From assembly GCA_016865035.1 (NCBI GenBank), contig CP018227.1, positions 208,501-272,500 of the forward strand: a stretch of 64,000 bases of DNA, given 5' to 3'. This document shows, in pieces, positions 53,365-61,013 of this stretch (positions are counted from its first letter, which is position 1; each line of letters begins with the position of its first letter). Source of the stretch: Kordiimonadales bacterium IMCC3096 (GTDB lineage Bacteria > Pseudomonadota > Alphaproteobacteria > Minwuiales > Minwuiaceae). The position numbers and the translations under genes are program-made. The notes beneath the pieces were generated by a model that ran no database searches, was not told the DNA's origin, and saw only the letters and a list, made by a program, of their open reading frames with translations.

Positions 53365-54756
53365 TCAGCGTGTCCGCGCAATCGCGAAGCTATCGATGTC
53401 GCGCGCTTCGAAGACGAAGCTCACCGGGCGCGCCAGGAACGCACTCGCCTGTTCCACCGCATCAGCATCCATGACCGGCTGAAGCTGCAGGGAAAGCGAC
53501 AGTGTCACGGGCAACAGCCCGACACCTTCCAGCTCCGCGGCGACCTTCCTCAGGACTCTGGCGGCTGCAACACCTTCCCGCAGCCGGGACTGTTCTGAGG
53601 TCTGGTGCAGCAGTTGCCGGGCAAGCCCCGCTTCCCCCCTGCCCCGTACCAGTGTCGCCAGCGAGAAACGGTCGACCTGGCCGACATCCACCATCACCGG
53701 ATCACGTTCGAACGCGCGGCGAAGGGCGGCCTCGACCCGCTTGCGTTCGTTGCCGGCCCGCATGGAAATGAAATCGATCACGACCGGCCCGCCAATACGG
53801 CGCAGCCTGATCTGGTGCGCGATTTCCGCGATTGCACGCATGTTGTGATCGACAGGGGTACCGCGCGCGCCACCACTGTCCACGTCGATTGCAGTCAGGG
53901 CGGTCGTTGCCTCGATGACGATCCGTCCGCCGCCAGGCAGTCCCACTTCCCGCGCCAGTGCCTCATCCAGCACCTGGTCCAGTTCCAGGCCCTGACCCGG
54001 TGGCGCCAGGCTCACCCGCTCGACAAGGTCGGGCGCAAGTCGCTTGGCCAATGGGCGCAGATCCGCCGACAGGCTCCTGTCCGAGACCGCAATGGTCTCC
54101 GGCGCGGGTGGCGCCAGTTCCGTCAGGGCCCGCTGCAGGAGATCCGGCGCATCGCGAAGCCGCGCAGGCACCGGGCCGTCCACGCCACTGATCTCGTCCC
54201 ACTCGGCCATCAGCCTGGTGGCATCGGCACGCACCAGGTCGGGGTCGACACGGGCTGCCGCCGGCCGGGCCACCAGGCGCACATCGGGATCGAGCGATGC
54301 GAACATCTCCAGCAGTGATTCCCGCTGGTCAGGATCGCCGATCCGTTTCGGCACCTCTGTCCCCTGTCGCACCGGATACAGGCTGACATAGCGGCCGTGC
54401 AGCGCGATGTCGGCACTCAGGCGCACCTGCTTGCCGTCCGCCGCACCCCGTACCGCCTGCACCAGCACGGTCTGTCCGCGTCGCAGCAGCTTCTTCAGGG
54501 GAACACGCTTGTCCGTGGCGGTCCCGTCCAGAACGCGCGCATCCGCAGCGCGAAGGAACCCGGTGACGCCTTGCCCGAGATCGACGGCAGCCGCCTGCAG
54601 TTCCGGCATCAGATCCGTCACACGGCCCCGCCAGACCGCTCCGGCGACCGGCGGTTCACCGGTCAGTTCCAGATGAATCTCGGCGACCCGCTCCCGCTCG
54701 ATCAGCGCGACGCGGGTCTCGAAGGGGCCACGGTCGATGAACAGGCCCTGTTTCAT
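53365..54756 (-). CDS. rng: Ribonuclease E/G family endoribonuclease
   Basis: This RNase G-type enzyme has 463 residues. It processes the 5' end of 16S rRNA and degrades mRNA. The N-terminal S1-like part (WRGRVTDLMPELQAAAVDLG ... GVTGFLRAADAR) is followed by the catalytic domain: GGRIVIEATTALTAIDVDSG contains the Mg-binding Asp, and GGPVVIDFISMRAGNERKR the second Asp. The C-terminus is shorter than RNase E, lacking the long scaffold. The start codon overlaps the maf stop (ATGA). Confidence 0.92.
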   Translation of the reverse strand: MKQGLFIDRGPFETRVALIERERVAEIHLELTGEPPVAGAVWRGRVTDLMPELQAAAVDLGQGVTGFLRAADARVLDGTATDKRVPLKKLLRRGQTVLVQAVRGAADGKQVRLSADIALHGRYVSLYPVRQGTEVPKRIGDPDQRESLLEMFASLDPDVRLVARPAAARVDPDLVRADATRLMAEWDEISGVDGPVPARLRDAPDLLQRALTELAPPAPETIAVSDRSLSADLRPLAKRLAPDLVERVSLAPPGQGLELDQVLDEALAREVGLPGGGRIVIEATTALTAIDVDSGGARGTPVDHNMRAIAEIAHQIRLRRIGGPVVIDFISMRAGNERKRVEAALRRAFERDPVMVDVGQVDRFSLATLVRGRGEAGLARQLLHQTSEQSRLREGVAAARVLRKVAAELEGVGLLPVTLSLSLQLQPVMDADAVEQASAFLARPVSFVFEARDIDSFAIARTR

Positions 54757-55337
54757 GATCGCGTCCAGACGGGATAGCCCAGCCCGGTCAGCAGATTCGC
54801 CGTCTCGTGCAGCGGCAGCCCGACAACATTGGACCATGAGCCGTTCAGACTGGCGACAAAGGCGTCTGCCAGCCCCTGGATGGCATAGCCACCGGCCTTG
54901 CCCTGCCACTCCCCACTATCCAGATATGTCTGCTGCTCGGGGCCGGAGAGTGGCTTGAAACGCACGACCGTCGTCACCCGGCGGCTGCTCATCCGCCCGC
55001 CGGGGGCATAGAGCGCGACACCTGTGGTAACCCTGTGCCGCCGTCCCGACAGCAGACGCAGGCATGCGGCGGCAGCCTCCCGCGATTCGGTCTTGGGCAG
55101 GATTCGGCGGCCGCAGCTCACCACCGTATCGGCGGCGAGCACGAAATCGTCGGGGAAACCGGGTTGAACGTGCCCCGCCTTGGCCTGGGCCAGACGTTCC
55201 GCCAGTCGTTGCGGCGCTTCATCCGGCAAGGGCGTCTCGTCAAGGTCGGCGGCAATGATATCGTCCGGCAGCAGGCCGATCTGACGCAGAAGATCGCGCC
55301 GACGCGGCGACGCGGAGGCTAGGATCAGGCGTGGCAT
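54753..55337 (-). CDS. maf: Nucleoside triphosphate pyrophosphatase, Maf family
   Basis: The protein has 194 residues. It hydrolyses non-canonical nucleotides such as m5UTP or dTTP. The signature is LILASASPRRRDLLRQIGLL at the N-terminus, AADTVVSCGRRIL in the middle and YAIQGLADAFVASLNGSWSN near the end. It lies 20 bases downstream of infA in infA-maf-rng, as in other alphaproteobacteria. Confidence 0.95.
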   Translation of the reverse strand: MPRLILASASPRRRDLLRQIGLLPDDIIAADLDETPLPDEAPQRLAERLAQAKAGHVQPGFPDDFVLAADTVVSCGRRILPKTESREAAAACLRLLSGRRHRVTTGVALYAPGGRMSSRRVTTVVRFKPLSGPEQQTYLDSGEWQGKAGGYAIQGLADAFVASLNGSWSNVVGLPLHETANLLTGLGYPVWTRS

Positions 55338-55357
55338 CTGCCGCCCTGTTCCGGCGC

Positions 55358-55576
55358 TTACTTGAAGCGGAAGGTGATACGACCCTTGGTCAGGTCATAG
55401 GGGGTCATTTCCACCATCACCCGGTCGCCAGCCAGCACCCGGATGCGGTTCTTGCGCATCTTGCCCGACGTATGGGCCAGCACTTCATGATCGTTGTCCA
55501 GCTGCACGCGAAACATCGCGTTCGGCAGCAGTTCGGCAACATGCCCTTCAAATTCGAGAACTTCTTCCTTGGCCAT
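55358..55576 (-). CDS. infA: Translation initiation factor IF-1
   Basis: The protein has 72 residues, exactly the family length, and is a single S1-like OB fold: [38 protein letters not shown] and [20 protein letters not shown], ending RITFRFK. It binds the 30S A site during initiation. The ATG at 55576 starts MAKEEVLEF. It heads the infA-maf-rng group. Confidence 0.98.
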   Translation of the reverse strand: MAKEEVLEFEGHVAELLPNAMFRVQLDNDHEVLAHTSGKMRKNRIRVLAGDRVMVEMTPYDLTKGRITFRFK

Positions 55577-55688
55577 TCTGCACCCTGTTCAGGAAACCCG
55601 GCGCGACAGGTCATCACGACCCGACCGCTTGGCGCGCAACATGATGAAATCGCCCACCAGAATCAAGCACAACCCTGTCGAAGGGCGG

Positions 55689-55717
55689 TTGCAAGGCCTG
55701 CGGCTCTCGGCTATATC
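55689..55717 (+). promoter_or_regulatory. Putative sigma-70 promoter of tRNA-Phe
   Basis: TTGCAA (55689-55694) and TATATC (55712-55717) are separated by 17 bases. They lie about 60 bases upstream of the mature tRNA-Phe, the expected distance for a short 5' leader. Confidence 0.5.
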
Positions 55718-55777
55718 CTCCCGACCGCTCGCCAAGGTACCGATCCCGGATCGGCCCCCATCAGCCAGAGCGGCGAT

Positions 55778-55853
55778 GCCCAGGTAGCTCAGTTGGTAGA
55801 GCAGTGGACTGAAAATCCGCGTGTCGGTGGTTCGAATCCGCCCCTGGGCACCA
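55778..55853 (+). tRNA. tRNA-Phe (GAA anticodon)
   Basis: The 76-base cloverleaf folds fully: acceptor GCCCAGG/CCTGGGC, D arm GCTCAGTTGGTAGAGC, anticodon stem-loop GTGGACTGAAAATCCGC with GAA in the loop, T arm GGTGGTTCGAATCCGCC, and an encoded CCA end. The anticodon reads Phe codons TTC/TTT. Its 3' half and 13 flanking bases are copied in diverged form at 55954-56004. Confidence 0.96.
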
Positions 55854-55953
55854 TTTATTTCAATAGGTTAACTGTGCATTGCCAAGTGTTCTGCTGGCTC
55901 AGGGGTAACGACACGGGTAACGGCGAACGGCCATCTTGCACTCTCGCACATAG

Positions 55954-56004
55954 TCCGCGTGCCGGGGGTTCAAATCCTTCTCGCGCTACGATTTCTTTCA
56001 ATAG
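55954..56004 (+). repeat. Diverged copy of the tRNA-Phe 3' half and its flank (att-like relic)
   Basis: Aligned without gaps to 55816-55866 (3' half of tRNA-Phe plus 13 bases downstream), 39 of 51 bases match, including TCCGCGTG and TTTCAATAG at the two ends. It cannot form a working tRNA because the 5' half is missing. It looks like a displaced tRNA 3' end left by an integration event, or an eroded tandem tRNA. Confidence 0.6.
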
Positions 56005-56072
56005 CTTAGCGATACGTCGCCACAAAAATTGGGCTTTCGGGTAGCGGTTTGGACGACGAGGATGGGGAGTGA

Positions 56073-56162
56073 CTAGCGCTTCCGGTTCTCAAACGCCTCG
56101 GTCCATTCGCGGGCGCGCCGATGCGCCTCTGCGATCTGTGCAGACGTCATACGCTTGGGCAT
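56073..56162 (-). pseudogene. C-terminal scrap of a Sel1-repeat protein gene
   Basis: On the minus strand, the frame reads KRMTSAQIAEAHRRAREWTE and then AFENRKR before a stop at 56073-56075. MTxxQIAEAxxxAREW is a usual ending of alphaproteobacterial Sel1-repeat proteins. The remainder is lost at the 56157-56232 repeat element, which interrupts it. No upstream part is found in the window. Confidence 0.4.
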
Positions 56163-56232
56163 TGTCAGAGCAATCTGGCCCCGGCGCAGCAGAGCTGTAT
56201 CTGGGTGAGGTCAGATTGCTCTGACAATGCCC
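56157..56232. mobile_element. MITE-like element, copy 1 (76 bp)
   Basis: GGGCATTGTCAGAGCAATCTG (56157-56177) has a perfect inverted copy at 56212-56232, giving 21-bp terminal inverted repeats around 34 bases of non-coding sequence. The outer part, GGCATTGTCAGAGCAA, is also the end of the element at 58599-58673. No target duplication is evident. It is too short to encode a transposase. Confidence 0.65.
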
Positions 56233-56234
56233 CG

Positions 56235-56432
56235 ATGCATGCTAAAATAGACGGATATCTTCGGAGCAACCTTGTCGTGAATTCACTTGTGGTGACGGTC
56301 GAACGTGAGCAGCGCCAACTTATGAACGCGGAGTCTAAGGGGAGCAGGTTAGAGGCCGAAGCCGTTGAGGCCCGCGCGATCAAGCAAGATATGATGCAGA
56401 CTATGCCGACGGGTCAGGTCTGGTTGGTATGA
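56235..56432 (+). CDS. Small ORF coupled to the DUF429-like gene
   Basis: This 65-residue frame starts at the ATG at 56235, three bases after the repeat element, and ends with ATGA overlapping the next start. The sequence MHAKIDGYLRSNLVVNSLVV is followed by a helical, charged part (QRQLMNAESKGSRLEAEAVE). It has no recognised domain. It may be a real small gene coupled to the next, or the tail of a longer gene cut by the repeat element. No strong ribosome binding site. Confidence 0.4.
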   Translation: MHAKIDGYLRSNLVVNSLVVTVEREQRQLMNAESKGSRLEAEAVEARAIKQDMMQTMPTGQVWLV

Positions 56433-57160
56433 GTGAGGCTGCAGTACCGCGCGAACATCTGTTCATTGGCTGGGATGTCGGCGGCTGGAATTGCGATAGG
56501 AACCCGAACAGCCGCGATGCCCTCTTCGTAGTGGATGGAAACAGGCAAGCCATGGGCCAGCCTTGGCGCGGGAATTTGCGCAATACAATCAACAGCTCGA
56601 ATTCGCCTGCCAGCTTTCTGGCCTCAATCAGCACGCTATGTACGCTTACTCATACAAACAGACCCCGACATGCCACGCTTGCGATTGATGCGCCGCTAGG
56701 CTTTCCGGATGCATTTGCCCGACTAATTTCAGATGGCAATACCATCAATGAGATCAACCAATCTGCAGCAAATCCCTACCTCTTCCGCCAAACTGAACGG
56801 CGTCTGGTCGCAGAGGGGATCACCCCCTTGTCGGCCATCAAGGACATGATTGGCAGCCAGGCGACAAAGGCCATGCATGTCGTATCCCGCTTCGCTCCGC
56901 ACCGTATATCGCTGGGTGTCTGGACTGATGGCGTTTGCCTAACAATGATCGAAACTTATCCCGCTTTATGTCGCGCCCGACTTGGGCAGCGATCAGAAGA
57001 GGGCCCGAAAACGGGTCGTGAGTCAGATATACAGGATGCAGAGATCTGCGCCCGCGTCGCACGTGATTTCCATTTGAATCAAGAGCGCCTTGAGCCACCG
57101 ACCAATGAGACGCCGGTTTCGGAAGGCTGGATTTGGGCGCCGCAACCCGCGGCGACTTGA
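56429..57160 (+). CDS. DUF429-like protein (RNase H-like fold, predicted nuclease)
   Basis: The protein has 243 residues. GWDVGGWNCDRNPNSRDALF corresponds to the first strand-and-Asp block of the DUF429 fold, LAIDAPLGFPDAF to the second (I-D-x-P-x-G), MIETYPALCRARLG to the E-x-x-P block, and DIQDAEICARVARDF with EGWIWAPQ to the last Asp block. The layout is that of RNase H-like nucleases of unknown function. The codon use and base composition are more AT-rich than the chromosomal genes around, a sign of transfer. It overlaps its neighbours on both sides by coupling (ATGA at its start). Confidence 0.6.
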   Translation: MSEAAVPREHLFIGWDVGGWNCDRNPNSRDALFVVDGNRQAMGQPWRGNLRNTINSSNSPASFLASISTLCTLTHTNRPRHATLAIDAPLGFPDAFARLISDGNTINEINQSAANPYLFRQTERRLVAEGITPLSAIKDMIGSQATKAMHVVSRFAPHRISLGVWTDGVCLTMIETYPALCRARLGQRSEEGPKTGRESDIQDAEICARVARDFHLNQERLEPPTNETPVSEGWIWAPQPAAT

Positions 57161-57167
57161 GGACCAT

Positions 57168-57263
57168 TTGACGATAAGCAGCGACCGCCCGAACCAAAAC
57201 ATCAAGGAGGCCAGGCTGCGCCCGTTTCTCGGATCCAGCGGCTATACCTCAGCGCTGATCTCC
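57168..57263 (+). pseudogene. 5' part of an ORF broken by IS copy A
   Basis: A frame starting at TTG 57168 (GAGGA upstream, 7 bases after the DUF429-like stop) reads LTISSDRPNQNIKEARLRPF and then LGSSGYTSALIS into the IS at 57264. If the IS and one CTCC target copy are removed, the frame continues at 58554 as RAPEQLDRTSTNQVDG up to the second repeat element at 58599. It was probably the third gene of the cluster. I do not recognise the product. Confidence 0.4.
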
Positions 57264-57324
57264 AGAGGTGGTTCGGTTCGTTTGAACAGTTTCGAGCCGT
57301 TTCTTAGGTGGATTTTCCGCTTGG

Positions 57325-58155
57325 TTATGCCGCCACCGGGATTGGTTGCAACTTGATGTGATATGCCTGATCGGGCGTTTGCCCTTCCAGCGATGAATGC
57401 GGTCTCCTTGTGTTGTAGAAGGCCAGGTATCGGTCGATGCCCTGTCGGGCGGCTGACACGCTTTCATAGGCGTGCAGATAGACCTCCTCGTATTTGACGC
57501 TGCGCCAGAGCCGTTCGACAAACACGTTATCGCGCCAAGCGCCCTTGCCATCCATGCTGATCTGGATGTCGGCGTCCTTCAGCGCCTTGATGAAGTCAAT
57601 GGACGTGAACTGTGATCCTTGGTCCGAGTTCATGATCTCCGGCTTGCCATATCTGCGCAGGGCATCATTCAAGGCCTCCAGACACGGCGCTGTTTCCAGC
57701 GTCACCGACAGCCGCCAGGCCAGAACCTTGCGGCTGAACCAGTCCAGAACGGCGACCAGATAGACGAACCCTCGGGCCATGGGAATGTAGGTAATATCCA
57801 TGGCCCAGACCTGATTGGGCTGCGTCACGGCCAGCTTGCGCAGCAGGTAGGGATAGATCCTGTGACCGGGCGCAGGCTTGCTGGTGTTCGGTCTGCGATA
57901 GAGCGCCTCAATGCCCATCGTTTTCATGCAGGTTGCCACGTGCAGCCGCCCGGCCGTGAAGCCTTCCTGCCGCAGCAACCCTTTCATCATACGGCTGCCC
58001 GCGAACGGGTAGTCCATGTGCAACTCGTCAATTCTGCGCATAAGCTTGAGGTCCGCCGCACTGGTCGGGCGCGGCGCGTAATACAGGCTGCCCCGGCTGA
58101 TCCCGAGAAGCCGGGCTTGCCGTGTCAGGCTCAGCCTGTGGTCCGGGCCCGTCAT
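57325..58155 (-). CDS. IS3-family transposase OrfB (copy A)
   Basis: The protein has 276 residues. The integrase-like core has the DDE triad: Asp120 (WAMDITYIPM), Asp178 (MNSDQGSQF) and Glu214 (FVERLWRSVKYEE), with the 35-residue D-E spacing of the family. An HTH_21-like block (IDELHMDYPFAGSRMMKGLL) precedes it. It catalyses cut-and-paste/circle transposition when fused to or paired with OrfA. The start overlaps orfA by ATGA. Confidence 0.95.
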   Translation of the reverse strand: MTGPDHRLSLTRQARLLGISRGSLYYAPRPTSAADLKLMRRIDELHMDYPFAGSRMMKGLLRQEGFTAGRLHVATCMKTMGIEALYRRPNTSKPAPGHRIYPYLLRKLAVTQPNQVWAMDITYIPMARGFVYLVAVLDWFSRKVLAWRLSVTLETAPCLEALNDALRRYGKPEIMNSDQGSQFTSIDFIKALKDADIQISMDGKGAWRDNVFVERLWRSVKYEEVYLHAYESVSAARQGIDRYLAFYNTRRPHSSLEGQTPDQAYHIKLQPIPVAA

Positions 58156-58463
58156 TTCCTTGCGCTCGGCAACAGACCGGCCTTGTCGAGCGCGCCCTCT
58201 AAAAAATCGTTTTCCAGCGCCAGCTGGCCAATCTTCGCGTGCAGGGACTTTACGTCGATCTGCGGCTCTTTCGCGGCCTTTGGCGTGTCATCGAAGACAC
58301 CCGTTACGCCCTCAAGCAGCTGATCCTTCCACTGCTTGATCTGATTGGGATGCAGGTCGAACTGCGTCGCCAGCTCGCTCATCGTCCTGTCGCCCTTCAG
58401 CGCCGCCAATGCGACTTTCGCTTTGAAGGCAGGGCTGTGGTTCCGCCTGGGTCGTCTTGTCAT
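58152..58463 (-). CDS. IS3-family transposase OrfA (copy A)
   Basis: The protein has 103 residues. It starts at ATG 58463 (MTRRPRRNHSPAFKAKVALA) with GAAGGAG upstream; a longer frame upstream runs to the IS end and is unlikely. The helix-turn-helix (RTMSELATQFDLHPNQIKQW) binds IS ends, and a leucine-zipper-like tail (SLHAKIGQLALENDFLEGAL) mediates pairing with OrfB. The ATGA overlap with orfB suggests coupling or a -1 frameshift; I see no strong slippery run. Confidence 0.93.
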   Translation of the reverse strand: MTRRPRRNHSPAFKAKVALAALKGDRTMSELATQFDLHPNQIKQWKDQLLEGVTGVFDDTPKAAKEPQIDVKSLHAKIGQLALENDFLEGALDKAGLLPSARK

Positions 58464-58598
58464 CTTCGCTCCTTCGTCCCGGCAACGCTGCCGGATTGGG
58501 AGCAGAAAATCCACCTAACTCAACTGTCCAGATTTGTCGGGCCACCTCTCTCCCGCGCGCCGGAGCAGCTCGACCGGACATCGACCAACCAAGTCGAT

Positions 58599-58673
58599 GG
58601 CATTGTCAGAGCAAACCTGACGTGGGCGCGGTAAACAGGTTTGAATCTATGCAGAATTTGCTCTGACAATGCC
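58599..58673. mobile_element. MITE-like element, copy 2 (75 bp)
   Basis: GGCATTGTCAGAGCAAA (58599-58615) and TTTGCTCTGACAATGCC (58657-58673) are perfect 17-bp inverted repeats around 41 non-coding bases. The terminal 16 bases equal those of copy 1 at 56157-56232, but the centres differ. The two elements have almost the same length. The parent transposase is not in the window. Confidence 0.65.
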
Positions 58674-58724
58674 GAGCCGACGTCTCCCTCTTCCGGCAAA
58701 CTGCCACAACTGAAGGATTTGCAC

Positions 58725-59725
58725 TCACCCCGCCAGTTTTGCGGCCTCGCTCATGCGGTGCGCCACAGCGAGAAAACTCTGCAACACGCCTGGCTCAGAC
58801 ATCTGGTCCAATGAAATAGCCGGAACTCCTGAAGGGTTTGATGTCGTCGTCTGGATCCCGTGAATCGCTTGGATTTCATCTAGATAGCCTTGGCGGACAT
58901 TGACATCCGCCAGGGCCGGTCGCGACTTCAGATAGTGAAAGGCAATCTCAAGCCGCCCCCCGGAACGTCTTATAAATAAAGGCCATGCGCGTTTGCCGTC
59001 GTTGGATTGAACACTAATAGCGATCGCATCCCGGGTGTTGGTTGGGGCGGCTTCGTAGCCATGTCGTTCGGCCCATTCGACGATGTGTCCTGCGACGATC
59101 CCATGCTGCTCGCCGTATTTGTCAGCAAGCTGAGCGATCCACTCGGCATTTGAGATGGATGGCAGTTTGTTTCCCGAAGTGGATTTGTTGCTTGCTGCCC
59201 GGGCCGTGTTACCGATGACGCTCGGAACGATGGTTCTGGTGCCAGCTTCATCCGTATAATGAGCCACTTCAATCGCTAGCACCTCTGCCGGTCTCATCTG
59301 TTCGTTGAGGAACTCAATGATCCGGCGCAGTTCCTTGGAGATCACATCGGCCACGAACACCATGCGGATCCGACCCGCTTTCAAATTTGCTTCCACCCGC
59401 TGCCAGAATTCTTCACCTTCCAGTTCATCGCCGAGGAATTGCGAAAGCCTCTCGTCGGGCTCGATACCGTCTGCCCGACAGGAGAGCTCGAACTCTTCGA
59501 TGAACTCGGCCGCCGGCCAGTAGGCGACGCCGTTTGCAGCATAATCAAGCATCTGAGCCACGACTTCCCGGCGCGCTCGGGTATCGGAGGCCCGCTTGAC
59601 CTCAACCAGAATTGGTATGCCGTTTTCGTCCACAAACAGGTGATCCAGGGACCATCTGGCACTGCCCCCGTCTTCGTCAGGAACGGTCTTTGAAGCGTCC
59701 CGGGTTTCCAGGAGGCTCCTATTTG
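58725..59725 (-). pseudogene. PD-(D/E)XK-like nuclease gene, 5' end removed by IS copy B
   Basis: About 333 residues remain. Near the new N-terminus, WSLDHLFVDENGIPILVEVK gives the D...ExK pattern of PD-(D/E)XK endonucleases, and RREVVAQMLDYAANGVAYW adds the following helix. The middle (RIRMVFVADVISKELRRIIE) and C-terminal part (a DUF91-like or restriction-type tail) are intact. The native start is missing: the frame begins inside the IS (TTG at 59741). Such nucleases occur in DNA defence. Transcribed towards the DUF429-like cluster. Confidence 0.62.
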
Positions 59726-59811
59726 AGAGGTGGCCCGACAAATCTGGACAGTTGAGTTAGGTGGATTTTCTGCTCCCAATCCGGCAGCGTTGCCGGGACG
59801 AAGGAGCGAAG

Positions 59812-60123
59812 ATGACAAGACGACCCAGGCGGAACCACAGCCCTGCCTTCAAAGCGAAAGTCGCATTGGCGGCGCTGAAGGGCGACAGGACGATGAGCGA
59901 GCTGGCGACGCAGTTCGACCTGCATCCCAATCAGATCAAGCAGTGGAAGGATCAGCTGCTTGAGGGCGTAACGGGTGTCTTCGATGACACGCCAAAGGCC
60001 GCGAAAGAGCCGCAGATCGACGTAAAGTCCCTGCACGCGAAGATTGGCCAGCTGGCGCTGGAAAACGATTTTTTAGAGGGCGCGCTCGACAAGGCCGGTC
60101 TGTTGCCGAGCGCAAGGAAATGA
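59812..60123 (+). CDS. IS3-family transposase OrfA (copy B)
   Basis: The protein is identical to the copy A OrfA (103 residues): helix-turn-helix MSELATQFDLHPNQIKQW and C-terminal zipper-like helix. The start at ATG 59812 has GAAGGAG upstream. It overlaps orfB by ATGA. Identity of both copies implies recent duplication or gene conversion. Confidence 0.93.
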   Translation: MTRRPRRNHSPAFKAKVALAALKGDRTMSELATQFDLHPNQIKQWKDQLLEGVTGVFDDTPKAAKEPQIDVKSLHAKIGQLALENDFLEGALDKAGLLPSARK

Positions 60124-60950
60124 CGGGCCCGGACCACAGGCTGAGCCTGACACGGCAAGCCCGGCTTCTCGGGATCAGCCGGGGCAGCCTGTATTACGCG
60201 CCGCGCCCGACCAGTGCGGCGGACCTCAAGCTTATGCGCAGAATTGACGAGTTGCACATGGACTACCCGTTCGCGGGCAGCCGTATGATGAAAGGGTTGC
60301 TGCGGCAGGAAGGCTTCACGGCCGGGCGGCTGCACGTGGCAACCTGCATGAAAACGATGGGCATTGAGGCGCTCTATCGCAGACCGAACACCAGCAAGCC
60401 TGCGCCCGGTCACAGGATCTATCCCTACCTGCTGCGCAAGCTGGCCGTGACGCAGCCCAATCAGGTCTGGGCCATGGATATTACCTACATTCCCATGGCC
60501 CGAGGGTTCGTCTATCTGGTCGCCGTTCTGGACTGGTTCAGCCGCAAGGTTCTGGCCTGGCGGCTGTCGGTGACGCTGGAAACAGCGCCGTGTCTGGAGG
60601 CCTTGAATGATGCCCTGCGCAGATATGGCAAGCCGGAGATCATGAACTCGGACCAAGGATCACAGTTCACGTCCATTGACTTCATCAAGGCGCTGAAGGA
60701 CGCCGACATCCAGATCAGCATGGATGGCAAGGGCGCTTGGCGCGATAACGTGTTTGTCGAACGGCTCTGGCGCAGCGTCAAATACGAGGAGGTCTATCTG
60801 CACGCCTATGAAAGCGTGTCAGCCGCCCGACAGGGCATCGACCGATACCTGGCCTTCTACAACACAAGGAGACCGCATTCATCGCTGGAAGGGCAAACGC
60901 CCGATCAGGCATATCACATCAAGTTGCAACCAATCCCGGTGGCGGCATAA
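60120..60950 (+). CDS. IS3-family transposase OrfB (copy B)
   Basis: The protein is identical over its 276 residues to OrfB of copy A, with an intact DDE triad (Asp120, Asp178, Glu214), so the element is probably still able to move. It is coupled to orfA. Confidence 0.95.
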   Translation: MTGPDHRLSLTRQARLLGISRGSLYYAPRPTSAADLKLMRRIDELHMDYPFAGSRMMKGLLRQEGFTAGRLHVATCMKTMGIEALYRRPNTSKPAPGHRIYPYLLRKLAVTQPNQVWAMDITYIPMARGFVYLVAVLDWFSRKVLAWRLSVTLETAPCLEALNDALRRYGKPEIMNSDQGSQFTSIDFIKALKDADIQISMDGKGAWRDNVFVERLWRSVKYEEVYLHAYESVSAARQGIDRYLAFYNTRRPHSSLEGQTPDQAYHIKLQPIPVAA

Positions 60951-61013
60951 CCAAGCGGAAAATCCACCTAAGAAACGGCTCGAAACTGTTCAAACGAACC
61001 GAACCACCTCTCC

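Larger units (their letters stand above)
57264..58549 (-). mobile_element. IS3-family insertion sequence, copy A (1286 bp)
   Basis: The ends are AGAGGTGGTTCGG (left) and, inverted, CGGGCCACCTCT (right), sharing an outer inverted repeat AGAGGTGG. It is flanked by CTCC at 57260-57263 and 58550-58553, a 4-bp target duplication. It carries orfA and orfB on the minus strand. Its predicted proteins are identical to those of copy B, which lies in the opposite orientation. Confidence 0.93.
59726..61011 (+). mobile_element. IS3-family insertion sequence, copy B (1286 bp, inverted relative to copy A)
   Basis: It has the same ends, length and ORFs as copy A, in the opposite direction. Its flanks (ATTTG on the left, CCCTC on the right) do not match, so no target duplication is present. 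Its left edge cuts the nuclease gene and its right edge cuts another reading frame (61014-61229), as expected from an IS-driven adjacent deletion. Confidence 0.93.

Noticed and set aside
55358..55777. A small RNA gene between infA and tRNA-Phe
   Set aside because: The 201-base gap is explained by promoters for both sides; no stable conserved structure was visible.
55864..55990. A second functional tRNA gene
   Set aside because: Only the T arm and 3' flank are recognisable; acceptor and anticodon stems do not form.
58145..58160. Programmed -1 frameshift between orfA and orfB of the IS
   Set aside because: The frames overlap by ATGA but I see no A-rich slippery heptamer, so coupling is the simpler reading.
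59726..59741. Start of the nuclease at a TTG within IS copy B
   Set aside because: These bases belong to the IS end; the nuclease is truncated, not natively started there.
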